Source: Streptomyces sp. LaPpAH-108 (GTDB lineage Bacteria; Actinomycetota; Actinomycetes; Streptomycetales; Streptomycetaceae). Taken from it: a DNA stretch of 64,000 nt. The DNA lies in the NCBI RefSeq assembly GCF_000373625.1, contig NZ_KB891999.1:62001-126000 (forward strand), read 5' to 3'. Positions 26,244 to 33,416 of the stretch are shown here, one piece after another. The notes beneath the pieces were generated by a model, which was not told where the DNA came from, ran no database searches, and worked only from the letters and a program-made list of their open reading frames with translations. Each line of letters begins with the position of its first letter. Positions within the stretch are counted from its first letter, which is position 1. The position numbers were made by a program, and so were the translations under genes.

Positions 26244-27500
26244 TCAATCGGGCAGGAGGGGACCGGAGCGGAGAACCGGTTCGATTCTTCCCGCGATGTG
26301 GCGGATGAGCAGGGTGAGGTCGGCGCAGTACACGGAGGGGTTGCGGAAGCCGCTGCCCCGGCGGTAGCGGTGGGCGTAGTGGCCGCCGCCGCAGACCCGC
26401 ATCAACGGACAGCGCAGACAGTCGGCGGAGAGCGCCCCCTGCCCCAACTGCCGTGCCACGATGCCGGGATGCTCCAGCACGTCGTCGAAGCTGTCGCGGA
26501 AGACGCTCATGCCGGTCGAAGGGGCCCTGGAATAGGCCGCCTTGAGGGAGTCCACCTGCTCGATGGCGCCGTCGGTCTCCACCAGGACGGCGGCGACCGG
26601 GGAGAGTCCGACGGCCTCGGCGCTGCTGGGGAAGCCGACCAGCAGCCCGATGATCTCGGTGAAGATCCTGATCCCGGTCCGGTAGCGGCCCCCGTCGAAC
26701 CAGCGGTCGAAGACCCGGGCGAGCCACTGTCCGTAGGGCGCGGCACCGGCGCTGGAGGGGCCCTTTCCGGGCGGGGGATGCGCCCAGTTGGCGTGCGGCA
26801 GCAGCAGATCGAGGGCGGCGGGGCGGAACTCCATCAGGGAGTCGTAGATGTCCTCGGGGTCCTGGTCCAGGTCGATGGTGCACAGGATGCCCGCGTACGC
26901 CTCGGGGCGCTGGGCGAGCAGGGCGAGGCCCCGGGTGGCGGCGGGCCAGGCGGGGCGGCCCGCGTGGTCGACGCGCCGTTTGTTGTGCTCGGGTCGGCCG
27001 CCGTCGAGACTGACGCCGACACGGACCCCGGCGTCCGCGAGGCGCCGTACGGCCTCGGCGGTCAGCAGGGTGCCATTGGTCTGCACGCCGACCCGGACCT
27101 CGCAGTCGGCCCCGGCGACCGCGCGTACGGCCGACCGCACCTCGCCCACCTGCCGGAGCGCGGTGTCGACACCGCCCAACAGGGGCTCTCCACCGTGCAG
27201 TTCGACCCGGATGTCGCGCAGTCCATGGGCGGCGACGTGCTCGCCGATCCGCTCGGCGCTGCGGGCCAGCACCTCGGGGGTGACTCGGGGGGGACGGCCG
27301 CGCCAGGAGGTGTCGGCGGCGTTGTAGACGTAGCAGTACGAACAGAGCAGGTTGCAGCGGCTGTTGAGCTTCAGGACGAACTGGCGCAGCGGGACCGGTC
27401 CGGTTCCGGCGCGGCGGAGGGCGGGCACGTCCAGCAGTCGGTGCGGCCAGGGCGCCGAGGCGTGCGGGTCCGCGGTCTCCCCCTCCGGGTGCGGGGCCAC
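26244..27500 (-). CDS. FxsB-like radical SAM/SPASM peptide maturase
   Basis: A 418-aa enzyme expected to install a three-residue cyclophane crosslink on its precursor peptide. The radical SAM motif CNLLCSYCYVYN supplies Cys49, Cys53 and Cys56 for the SAM-binding cluster; the GGE motif is in VELHGGEPLLGG. A SPASM Cys set is in ADCLRCPLMRVCGGGHY and NPSVYCADL. The start segment RQFVLKLNSRCNLLC and SWRGRPPRVTPEVLARSAER match FxsB proteins, but the C-terminal HExxH extension present in many FxsB proteins is absent. GTG at 27500 lies one base after the precursor stop, with a poor own RBS, so translation is probably coupled. Confidence 0.88.
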   Translation of the reverse strand: MAPHPEGETADPHASAPWPHRLLDVPALRRAGTGPVPLRQFVLKLNSRCNLLCSYCYVYNAADTSWRGRPPRVTPEVLARSAERIGEHVAAHGLRDIRVELHGGEPLLGGVDTALRQVGEVRSAVRAVAGADCEVRVGVQTNGTLLTAEAVRRLADAGVRVGVSLDGGRPEHNKRRVDHAGRPAWPAATRGLALLAQRPEAYAGILCTIDLDQDPEDIYDSLMEFRPAALDLLLPHANWAHPPPGKGPSSAGAAPYGQWLARVFDRWFDGGRYRTGIRIFTEIIGLLVGFPSSAEAVGLSPVAAVLVETDGAIEQVDSLKAAYSRAPSTGMSVFRDSFDDVLEHPGIVARQLGQGALSADCLRCPLMRVCGGGHYAHRYRRGSGFRNPSVYCADLTLLIRHIAGRIEPVLRSGPLLPD

Positions 27501-27501
27501 C

Positions 27502-27705
27502 TCAGGGACTGTCCTCGTAGTAGGCGAGGGGGCGGCCCGCCGTCCGGCGGTCGCGTTCCAGCAGCTGGCGCAGTACCTCGGTCAGCACCGGATGGTCCAC
27601 GCCGTGCGGCTGCGGCGCGTGACCGCCGCCCGCGCCGAAGCGGAACCGGACGGCCCGGTCGGGGCCGTCGGCCACCGGATGGTCGGCCGGCCGGTGATTC
27701 GACAC
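27502..27705 (-). CDS. Precursor peptide of a YxD-type cyclophane RiPP
   Basis: A 67-aa peptide directly upstream of the radical SAM gene. Residues 1-40 are polar and His/Gly-rich (SNHRPADHPVADGPDRAV), followed by a helix-forming leader-like VLTEVLRQLLERDRRTAGRP and the C-terminus LAYYEDSP. Tyr-Glu-Asp near the C-terminus matches the Tyr-x-Asp pattern of cyclophane precursors handled by FxsB-type enzymes, rather than the FxSxx-COOH ending of classical FxsA. GTG at 27705 is favoured because GGAGGG lies 5 bases upstream; a GTG at 27729 would add 8 residues. The crosslink is inferred. Confidence 0.72.
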   Translation of the reverse strand: MSNHRPADHPVADGPDRAVRFRFGAGGGHAPQPHGVDHPVLTEVLRQLLERDRRTAGRPLAYYEDSP

Positions 27706-27939
27706 CGCACTCCCTCCACGCGAGGCCACGCGGACGTGGCTGTGCCGTGGGGCGCCTCACGCGACACGGCGACGGGCCAATCGTAGAGCCCGACCGGCCG
27801 CCTTGGACCCCGCAACGGGCCTTCCACCGCAGGCGAGTCGGGGCCCTGGGCCGGGTGGGGCACGCATGTGCGGGAGCGGTACGGCACCGGGGTGCGGACG
27901 AGGCCGCCCCGGTGCCGTCCCGCTGCGCGCCGGGCCGGG
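27706..27939. other. Gap upstream of the peptide gene
   Basis: 234 bp between the SRPBCC gene stop and the peptide start. It must hold the promoter of the peptide/radical SAM unit. A TACGAT on the minus strand near 27780-27785 could be a -10, but no matching -35 was found. Confidence 0.3.
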
Positions 27940-28362
27940 TCAGGCGCCGGTGCGCAGCGTCCGCTCCAGCGCGGCCAGGCCCTCGCGGTAGATGTCCTGG
28001 AACAGGGCTTCCGCCTCGGCCGGGGTGACGCCGTCGGGGGTGAAGGTGCCCGACCACGCGATGCGCGCCGTGCCGGGGTCGGCCGTGGGGTGGACGGTCA
28101 GGGTGGAGAGGTAGCCGGTGACCGGGAAGGGGGCGTCGAGGATCGCGTAGGTGTAGCTGCGGGCCTCGTCGTCGAAGGCGCGCAGGCGTTCGACGATGAT
28201 CTCGCCCTCGGCGTTGGTCAGCCTGCGGACCCGGCCGCCCTCGGTCAGCTCGCTGTGCGGGATGTAGGGGAGCCAGTCGGGCAGGGAGCCGAAGCCGCCG
28301 ATGAGCCGCCAGACGTGGTCGGGGGTGTGGGGGACGTCGATGGACGCGGTGGTGCTTGCCAT
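27940..28362 (-). CDS. SRPBCC (START-like) family protein
   Basis: A 140-aa protein with the helix-grip fold of polyketide cyclase/SRPBCC proteins: SIDVPHTPDHVWRLIGGFG at the N-terminus, YIPHSELTEGGRVRRLTNAE, strands to IAWSGTFTPDGVTPAEAEAL, and the long C-terminal helix. Such proteins bind hydrophobic ligands; reaction unknown. It starts 19 nt after the aldo/keto reductase stop, so it is co-transcribed with it and shares the LysR promoter region. Confidence 0.8.
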   Translation of the reverse strand: MASTTASIDVPHTPDHVWRLIGGFGSLPDWLPYIPHSELTEGGRVRRLTNAEGEIIVERLRAFDDEARSYTYAILDAPFPVTGYLSTLTVHPTADPGTARIAWSGTFTPDGVTPAEAEALFQDIYREGLAALERTLRTGA

Positions 28363-28381
28363 GGTGCTTTCCGGGTGGGGC

Positions 28382-29392
28382 TCAGGCGGTGGGGACGGGG
28401 GCGGCGGCGGAGATCAGCTTCTCCGCGCGCAGGTCGGACCAGAAGGCGGCCGGGACGTTCTCGCGCAGGGCGGCGGTGTCCTCGGCGATGCGGCCGGGCC
28501 GGGTGGCGCCGGGGACCACGGCGGCGGTCGCCGGGTGGGCCAGGGCGAAGCCGAGCGCGGCGGCCTTGACGCTGACGCCGTGCCGCGCGGCGAGGGCCTT
28601 GATCCGCTCGACCTTGTCGATGATCGCCTGCGGTGCCCGCTGGTACTCGAAGTGCGTGCCGCCCGCGAGGATGCCGGAGCTGTACGGACCGCCGACGACC
28701 ATGTCGACGCCCTGCTCGACGGCGGCCGGGAGCAGCCGCTGGAGGGCGCGGTCGTGGTCGAGCAGGGTGTAGCGCCCGGCCAGCAGGAAGGCATCGGGCT
28801 GCGGCTCGTCCAGGTCGAGGGTCAGCTCGATCGGCTCGACCTTGTTGACGCCGAGGCCCCACGCCTTGATGACACCTTCGTCGCGCAGCTGCTGCAGGAC
28901 GCGGAAGGCGCCGGTGCGGGCGGTCTCGAAGCGGGCGAGCCACGCGTCGCCGTGGAAGTCTTGGGCGATGTCGTGCACCCAGACGATGTCCAGGCGGTCG
29001 GTGCGCAGCCGCTTCAGGCTGTCCTCGATGGAGCGCAGGGTGGCGTCGGCGGTGTAGTCGTCGGTCATCCGGTTGGGGCGGCCGTGCTCGAAGAGGCCGC
29101 CCTTCTCACCCAGCTCGCGCGCGGCCGGGTCCTCCACGTCGTCGTGGATGACGCGGCCGACCTTGGTGCTCAGCACGTACGCGTCGCGCGGGCGGTCGGC
29201 CAGGGCTTCGCCGAGGCGCAGCTCGGAGAGTCCGGCGCCGTAGAAGGGGGCGGTGTCGAAGTAGCGGATGCCGTGGTCCCAGGCCGCGGCGACGGTGGCC
29301 GCGGCCTCCTCGTCGGGGATGGCGCGGAACATGTTGCCCAGCGGGGCGGTGCCGAAGCCGAGCTTGCCGGGGAGGAGGGACTTGATACCCAT
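28382..29392 (-). CDS. Aldo/keto reductase
   Basis: A 336-aa NAD(P)H-dependent oxidoreductase of the aldo/keto reductase superfamily. The tetrad is visible: Asp46 and Tyr51 in RYFDTAPFYGAGLSE, Lys77 in LSTKVGR, and His in LDIVWVHD. The layout, including the VGRVIHDDVEDP loop and the segment TLLDHDRALQRLLPA, resembles the D-threo-aldose 1-dehydrogenase / L-fucose dehydrogenase-like group. ATG at 29392. It is divergent from a LysR regulator, and the SRPBCC gene follows, so expression is probably under that LysR protein. Substrate unknown. Confidence 0.88.
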   Translation of the reverse strand: MGIKSLLPGKLGFGTAPLGNMFRAIPDEEAAATVAAAWDHGIRYFDTAPFYGAGLSELRLGEALADRPRDAYVLSTKVGRVIHDDVEDPAARELGEKGGLFEHGRPNRMTDDYTADATLRSIEDSLKRLRTDRLDIVWVHDIAQDFHGDAWLARFETARTGAFRVLQQLRDEGVIKAWGLGVNKVEPIELTLDLDEPQPDAFLLAGRYTLLDHDRALQRLLPAAVEQGVDMVVGGPYSSGILAGGTHFEYQRAPQAIIDKVERIKALAARHGVSVKAAALGFALAHPATAAVVPGATRPGRIAEDTAALRENVPAAFWSDLRAEKLISAAAPVPTA

Positions 29393-29523
29393 GAGTGGCG
29401 TCGATCCTTTTCACGAGGGTTCGGCAGTTTTTGTCCCGCAGTATGCACTCTTGCCGTTTCTGCTGGCTTTTCGTCGTTCTTGCGGGTTCTGCCGTTCTTG
29501 CCCTGTCGAGGCTAGGATCGATG

Positions 29524-29560
29524 CTTGAGACTGTCCAAGACTTGCTTGGATACACTTGAG
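29524..29560. promoter_or_regulatory. LysR-type operator between the AKR and lysR genes
   Basis: A perfect inverted repeat TCCAAG-N5-CTTGGA at 29534-29550, flanked by two direct copies of CTTGAG at 29524-29529 and 29555-29560. Size and position, just upstream of the lysR start at 29577, fit a LysR-type T-N11-A recognition site. Confidence 0.6.
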
Positions 29561-29576
29561 TCCCCCGAGGTCTTAC

Positions 29577-30584
29577 ATGCTCGATCTGCGCCAGCTCCGG
29601 TACTTCGTGACCGTCGCGGAGACGGAACACGTCGGCCGCGCCGCCGAACGCCTGCACATCTCCCAGTCACCGCTCAGCCGCCAGATCGCCCAGCTGGAGA
29701 AGACCCTCGGGCTGACCCTGTTCGAGCGCAGCCAGCAGCGCATCCGGCTCACCGCCGACGGCCGGGTCTTCCTCTCCGAGGCACGGGCGCTGCTGCTGCA
29801 CGCCGACCGCCTGGAGAACCTGGGCCGCAGACTCGGACGCGGCGAGGAGGGCGGCCTGTGCATCGGGTACGCCGCCGACGCCATGCACACCGGGGTGCTG
29901 CCGCGCGCGCTGCGGGAACTGCACGACGAGCGTCCCGGCATCCACGTCGCGCTCTACAACCACCCGGCGGCCGAGCAGTTCGAGGGGCTGCGCCGCCGCA
30001 GTCTGGACATCGCCCTCGTGTCCGAGCCGCCCGCCGAGGACGACCCCGACCTGCGCGCCGCGCCGCTCCTGGACGATCCCCTGCTCCTCGCGGTGCCGAG
30101 CGGGCACCCGGTGGCGGACCTTACGGAGATCACGCCCGCGGATCTGGAGGGGCTGCCCTGGATCGCGGTGGAGAACAGCCGCCGCCCGGCCTGGCGGGAC
30201 GAGTTCATCGCCGCGTGCGCCGCGTCCGGGTTCGCCCCGGACGTCCGCCTGGAGGCCGCCGAACCGCTCACCGCGCTCGGTCTCGTGGCCTCGGGGCTAG
30301 GTCTCGCGCTGGTCCAGCGGAACATGCTGCGCGGCGAGGCAGCGGGGGTGACGGTGCGCGAACTGCCCTGGCTGGACATGTCCGTTCGGCTGTGGGCGGT
30401 GTGGCACCGGGTCGATCTGCGGGCGGTGGTCGCGTCGTTCCGGGAGACGGTGCTCGCCGCCCGCGAGGAGGCGGGCGGCGGGACGAAGGCCGAGGCGGTC
30501 GGCGAACGGCTGGACGTGGCGGTCGGCGAACGGAAGGGCGCGTCCGGGACGGGCCACCGCGAGGAGACGGACCCGCCCGCCTGA
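29577..30584 (+). CDS. LysR family transcriptional regulator
   Basis: A 335-aa regulator. The N-terminal winged HTH is RQLRYFVTVAETEHVGRAAE, RLHISQSPLSRQIAQLEKTL, GLTLFERSQQRIRLTADG, typical of LysR proteins; a periplasmic-binding-like effector domain covers about 90-300. The ATG at 29577 is better than one seven codons upstream. About 35 C-terminal residues are Gly/Glu/Arg-rich low complexity and unusual for the family. It faces the AKR/SRPBCC operon across a palindromic site, so that operon is the likely target. Confidence 0.88.
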   Translation: MLDLRQLRYFVTVAETEHVGRAAERLHISQSPLSRQIAQLEKTLGLTLFERSQQRIRLTADGRVFLSEARALLLHADRLENLGRRLGRGEEGGLCIGYAADAMHTGVLPRALRELHDERPGIHVALYNHPAAEQFEGLRRRSLDIALVSEPPAEDDPDLRAAPLLDDPLLLAVPSGHPVADLTEITPADLEGLPWIAVENSRRPAWRDEFIAACAASGFAPDVRLEAAEPLTALGLVASGLGLALVQRNMLRGEAAGVTVRELPWLDMSVRLWAVWHRVDLRAVVASFRETVLAAREEAGGGTKAEAVGERLDVAVGERKGASGTGHREETDPPA

Positions 30585-30634
30585 AGTGGCCGCCCCGCGC
30601 AGTACCACGGCAACGCTCGGCGCCGCGGCAACGC

Positions 30635-31816
30635 TCAGTACCGCAGCAGCGCCGCCACCCCGCCCGCCTCCGCCAGCGTGCCGTCGGGCACGAACAGCAC
30701 AGGGGAGTCGGCGGCGATCGCCCGGTCCACCAGCTGTTCCACGATGTCGGTGGCCACGCCGATGGTGTGCGGCGGGGGCGTCACATCGGGCTTGGGCTCG
30801 GGCAGCGTGACCGGCTTGGGCACCTCGGCCAGCTCCAGGACCCGCCCGTCCTCGGTGACCCGGCCCGCGAGATACAGCCCCTCCTCCACGATCAGCCGCT
30901 GCACCCGCTTGTCCGCGACGGCGGTCCACACCTCCAGCGGCCCGCCCGCGTACTTGCCCTGCCCGCGCGCCTCGTTCAGCGCGCCGACCGCCTCGGCGAC
31001 CTGCCGGTCACGGAACTCGTCGAGCACCGGCTCCAGCCGCTTCATCAGGTCCTGCGGGCGGTCCTTGTCCATGCCGGTGAGCGGGAGCGTGCCCGAGATC
31101 GCGGTGCCGTGCGTGGTCACGTCACGGAACGCGGAGAGGATCTTGTCGCCGCCGATGACGAACAGCGGCACGTCCCGGTGCTCCTCCAGCGCCTCGCCCA
31201 GCTTCCGGTCCACCCGGCGCAGATACTGCTCGACCCGCGCCCGGTGTCCCTCGTAGGGCGCGGAGTGCGGGATGGCGCCGGGCAGCGCGTCCTCGGGCGA
31301 GGGGATCTCCGGCCGGCAGGGGAAGCCGTGGTGCTCGACCTGCGTCAGACGCCGGACCGCGCCGTGGTAGAGGCGGCACATCTCCTGGTCCAGGACCAGG
31401 ACGAGGAAGGGCCGGGAGCGCTGTTCGGCCGCGTCCAGATAGCGCGTCAGGAACGACTCCGCGAACTCGACGCGCGGCTGCACGGGTGCGAGGGAGGTCA
31501 TCTGCCAGACCTGGACCGGCTCGTCGGCGGCCACGTAGACGACCATGGCGTCGTCCGGGTGGAAGGGGTCGGCGACGCGCTCGATCACCGCGGGCTCCAG
31601 CAGGTGGTCCCGCAGCTCAAGGCGCGTCTGCCGCCCCACCTCCGGGTCGTCCGCGAGGCGGCGCTTGGCCTCGGTCACCAGGTCACGCAGGAGGATGCGG
31701 TCCTTCTCGCTGAAGGGGAAGTCCGGATCGGTCGGCATCACCATCGTGATGGCGGGGTACGCACGGCGCTCGCTCAGAGCGGCACGGATCTCGGGAGTCA
31801 GCTCAGAGGTATGCAC
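30635..31816 (-). CDS. BaeRF3 (archaeo-eukaryotic release factor-like) domain protein
   Basis: A 393-aa cytoplasmic protein resembling bacterial release-factor-like family 3 (eRF1-like fold). It starts VHTSELTPEIRAALSERRAY and TMVMPTDPDFPFSEKDRILL; later VPLFVIGGDKILSAFRDVT and DRAIAADSPVLFVPDGTLAE fit the vWA-like/eRF1-domain-3 end seen in this family. GTG at 31816 is the first plausible start; upstream frame is antisense and noise. Possible roles are in stalled-ribosome handling, but no direct evidence exists here. Divergent from the small basic protein gene at 31970. Confidence 0.7.
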   Translation of the reverse strand: MHTSELTPEIRAALSERRAYPAITMVMPTDPDFPFSEKDRILLRDLVTEAKRRLADDPEVGRQTRLELRDHLLEPAVIERVADPFHPDDAMVVYVAADEPVQVWQMTSLAPVQPRVEFAESFLTRYLDAAEQRSRPFLVLVLDQEMCRLYHGAVRRLTQVEHHGFPCRPEIPSPEDALPGAIPHSAPYEGHRARVEQYLRRVDRKLGEALEEHRDVPLFVIGGDKILSAFRDVTTHGTAISGTLPLTGMDKDRPQDLMKRLEPVLDEFRDRQVAEAVGALNEARGQGKYAGGPLEVWTAVADKRVQRLIVEEGLYLAGRVTEDGRVLELAEVPKPVTLPEPKPDVTPPPHTIGVATDIVEQLVDRAIAADSPVLFVPDGTLAEAGGVAALLRY

Positions 31817-31969
31817 CAAGTCAGCGTCGCACCGCGCCCCGGGACACGCACCTCGAAACCCGCCCGCGCGCGGGACCACCCGAACGGCCGCCCGCTCGCC
31901 ACCCGTACGGCTGCGGCGTACCGTGAATCTAACGAAATTCCGGGTGCCGTCACCCCGAGGAGCCGAGTC

Positions 31970-32146
31970 ATGCGTAAGAACTCTCCGGTCAAGGGACACC
32001 ACGGCCTCGGCGCGCGCGGCCAGGGCAAGCTGCTCTACTACCACACGCAGATCCCCGAGGCAGCAGCCAAGCAGTCGAAGGGTCAGCCGCACGACAACCA
32101 CCGCCAGCAGCAGGAGCGCCGCCGCTCCGACGGCCGCTGGACCTGA
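31970..32146 (+). CDS. Small basic protein, function unknown
   Basis: A 58-aa, Lys/Arg/Gln/His-rich hydrophilic protein starting MRKNSPVKGHHGLGARGQGK and ending QQERRRSDGRWT, with no membrane segment. The ATG at 31970 follows GAGGAG at a good distance, which argues for a real gene. The strong basic charge suggests nucleic-acid or ribosome contact, but nothing else supports this. I do not recognise a named family. Confidence 0.65.
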   Translation: MRKNSPVKGHHGLGARGQGKLLYYHTQIPEAAAKQSKGQPHDNHRQQQERRRSDGRWT

Positions 32147-32188
32147 TCCGCTCATCGCCGGGCCCACCCCGGGCGCCGCGCCGGACCC

Positions 32189-33385
32189 TCACGTCCGGCG
32201 CGGCGCCGGGCGGAACTTGGGAACCCGTACGGTGATCTTCGTACCGGCGCCGACGCCGGTCTCGACGACCAGGCCGTACGGGTCTCCGTACACCTGGCGC
32301 AGCCTGCGGTCGACGTTGCTCAGGCCGATGCCGGTGGCGGGGCCCGCGGTGCCGCGCAGGACGGCGCGGGCCCGCTCGGGTTCCATGCCGACGCCGTCGT
32401 CCTCGATGACGACGCGGGCCTCGGTGCCCTCGTCCTCCGCGATGATCGTGATGCGGGCGCGCTCGGCGGACTCGGCGAGGCCGTGCTTGAGCGCGTTCTC
32501 CACCAGCGGCTGGAGGCACAGGAACGGCAGGGTGACCGGCAGCACCTCCGGGGCGATGCGCAGGGTCACCGCGAGACGGCGGCCGAAGCGGGCGCGGGCC
32601 AGCTCCAGATACTGCTCGATGGAGCGCAACTCCTCGGCGAGCGTGGTGAAGTCGCCGTCCCTGCGGAACGAGTAGCGCGTGAAGTCCGCGAACTCCAGCA
32701 GGAGTTCACGGGCGCGCTCGGGGTCGGTGCGGACGAACGAGGCGATGCTCGCGAGCGAGTTGTAGATGAAGTGCGGGGAGATCTGGGCGCGCAGGGCGCG
32801 GATCTCGGCCTCGATGGCGCTGGAGCGGGCCCGGTCCAGGTCGACCAGTTCGAGCTGGACCGACACCCACCGGGCGACCTCCCGCGCGGCGCGCACCGGT
32901 ACGGCGTCCTCGCGGTCCGCGAAGGCGGCGAGGACGCCGGTGACCCGGCCGTCGACGGTCAGCGGGACGAGGACACCCCGGCGCACGGGGCAGCCGTCGT
33001 GCGCGCAGGACAGTTCGACGCTCTGTTCGCGGCCGGTGCGCACGGCCTGCGCGAGCAGCATCGCCGTCGCCTCGCGGTGGTGGTCGCCCGCGCCGTCCCA
33101 GGCGAGGACGGTGGCCTCGTCGGCGAGGGCGAGGGCGACGGTGCCGAGCAGCGGGCGCAGCCGCCGGGCGGCCTTGCGGGCGGTGTCGGGGGTGAGCCCG
33201 GCGCGCAGGGGCGGCGCGGCGAGCGAGGCGGTGTGCAGGGTGTGGAAGGTGGCCTGTTCGACGGGGGTGCCGGGGCCGGCCGGGTTCTCCTGCTGGCGGC
33301 GGACGGCGACGTGGCCGAGGGCGGCGCCCAGGACGAACAGCGCGAGTGCGGCGACGGCGAGCAGCAGCACGCCGAGCGCGCTCAT
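32189..33385 (-). CDS. LytS/YehU-type sensor histidine kinase
   Basis: A 398-aa membrane-attached kinase. One N-terminal helix (LGVLLLAVAALALFVLGAAL), a GAF-like sensory part (about 60-170) with a CAHDGC cysteine pair, the HisKA_5 phospho-acceptor in LRAQISPHFIYNSLASIASF (His205), and a HATPase with QPLVENALKHGL, DDGVGM and GIGLSNVDRRLRQVYG. It begins 31 nt after the symporter stop and pairs with the LytTR regulator at 35591-36448. The cysteine pair could bind metal or sense redox state. Likely ligand: a carboxylate taken up by the symporter. Confidence 0.9.
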   Translation of the reverse strand: MSALGVLLLAVAALALFVLGAALGHVAVRRQQENPAGPGTPVEQATFHTLHTASLAAPPLRAGLTPDTARKAARRLRPLLGTVALALADEATVLAWDGAGDHHREATAMLLAQAVRTGREQSVELSCAHDGCPVRRGVLVPLTVDGRVTGVLAAFADREDAVPVRAAREVARWVSVQLELVDLDRARSSAIEAEIRALRAQISPHFIYNSLASIASFVRTDPERARELLLEFADFTRYSFRRDGDFTTLAEELRSIEQYLELARARFGRRLAVTLRIAPEVLPVTLPFLCLQPLVENALKHGLAESAERARITIIAEDEGTEARVVIEDDGVGMEPERARAVLRGTAGPATGIGLSNVDRRLRQVYGDPYGLVVETGVGAGTKITVRVPKFRPAPRRT

Positions 33386-33416
33386 CGGGGCCTCCGGGGC
33401 GATGTGATCACTCGTG

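Noticed and set aside
27502..27705. Classical FxSxx-COOH precursor
   Set aside because: The C-terminus is YYEDSP, not FxSxx; so only the YxD interpretation was kept.
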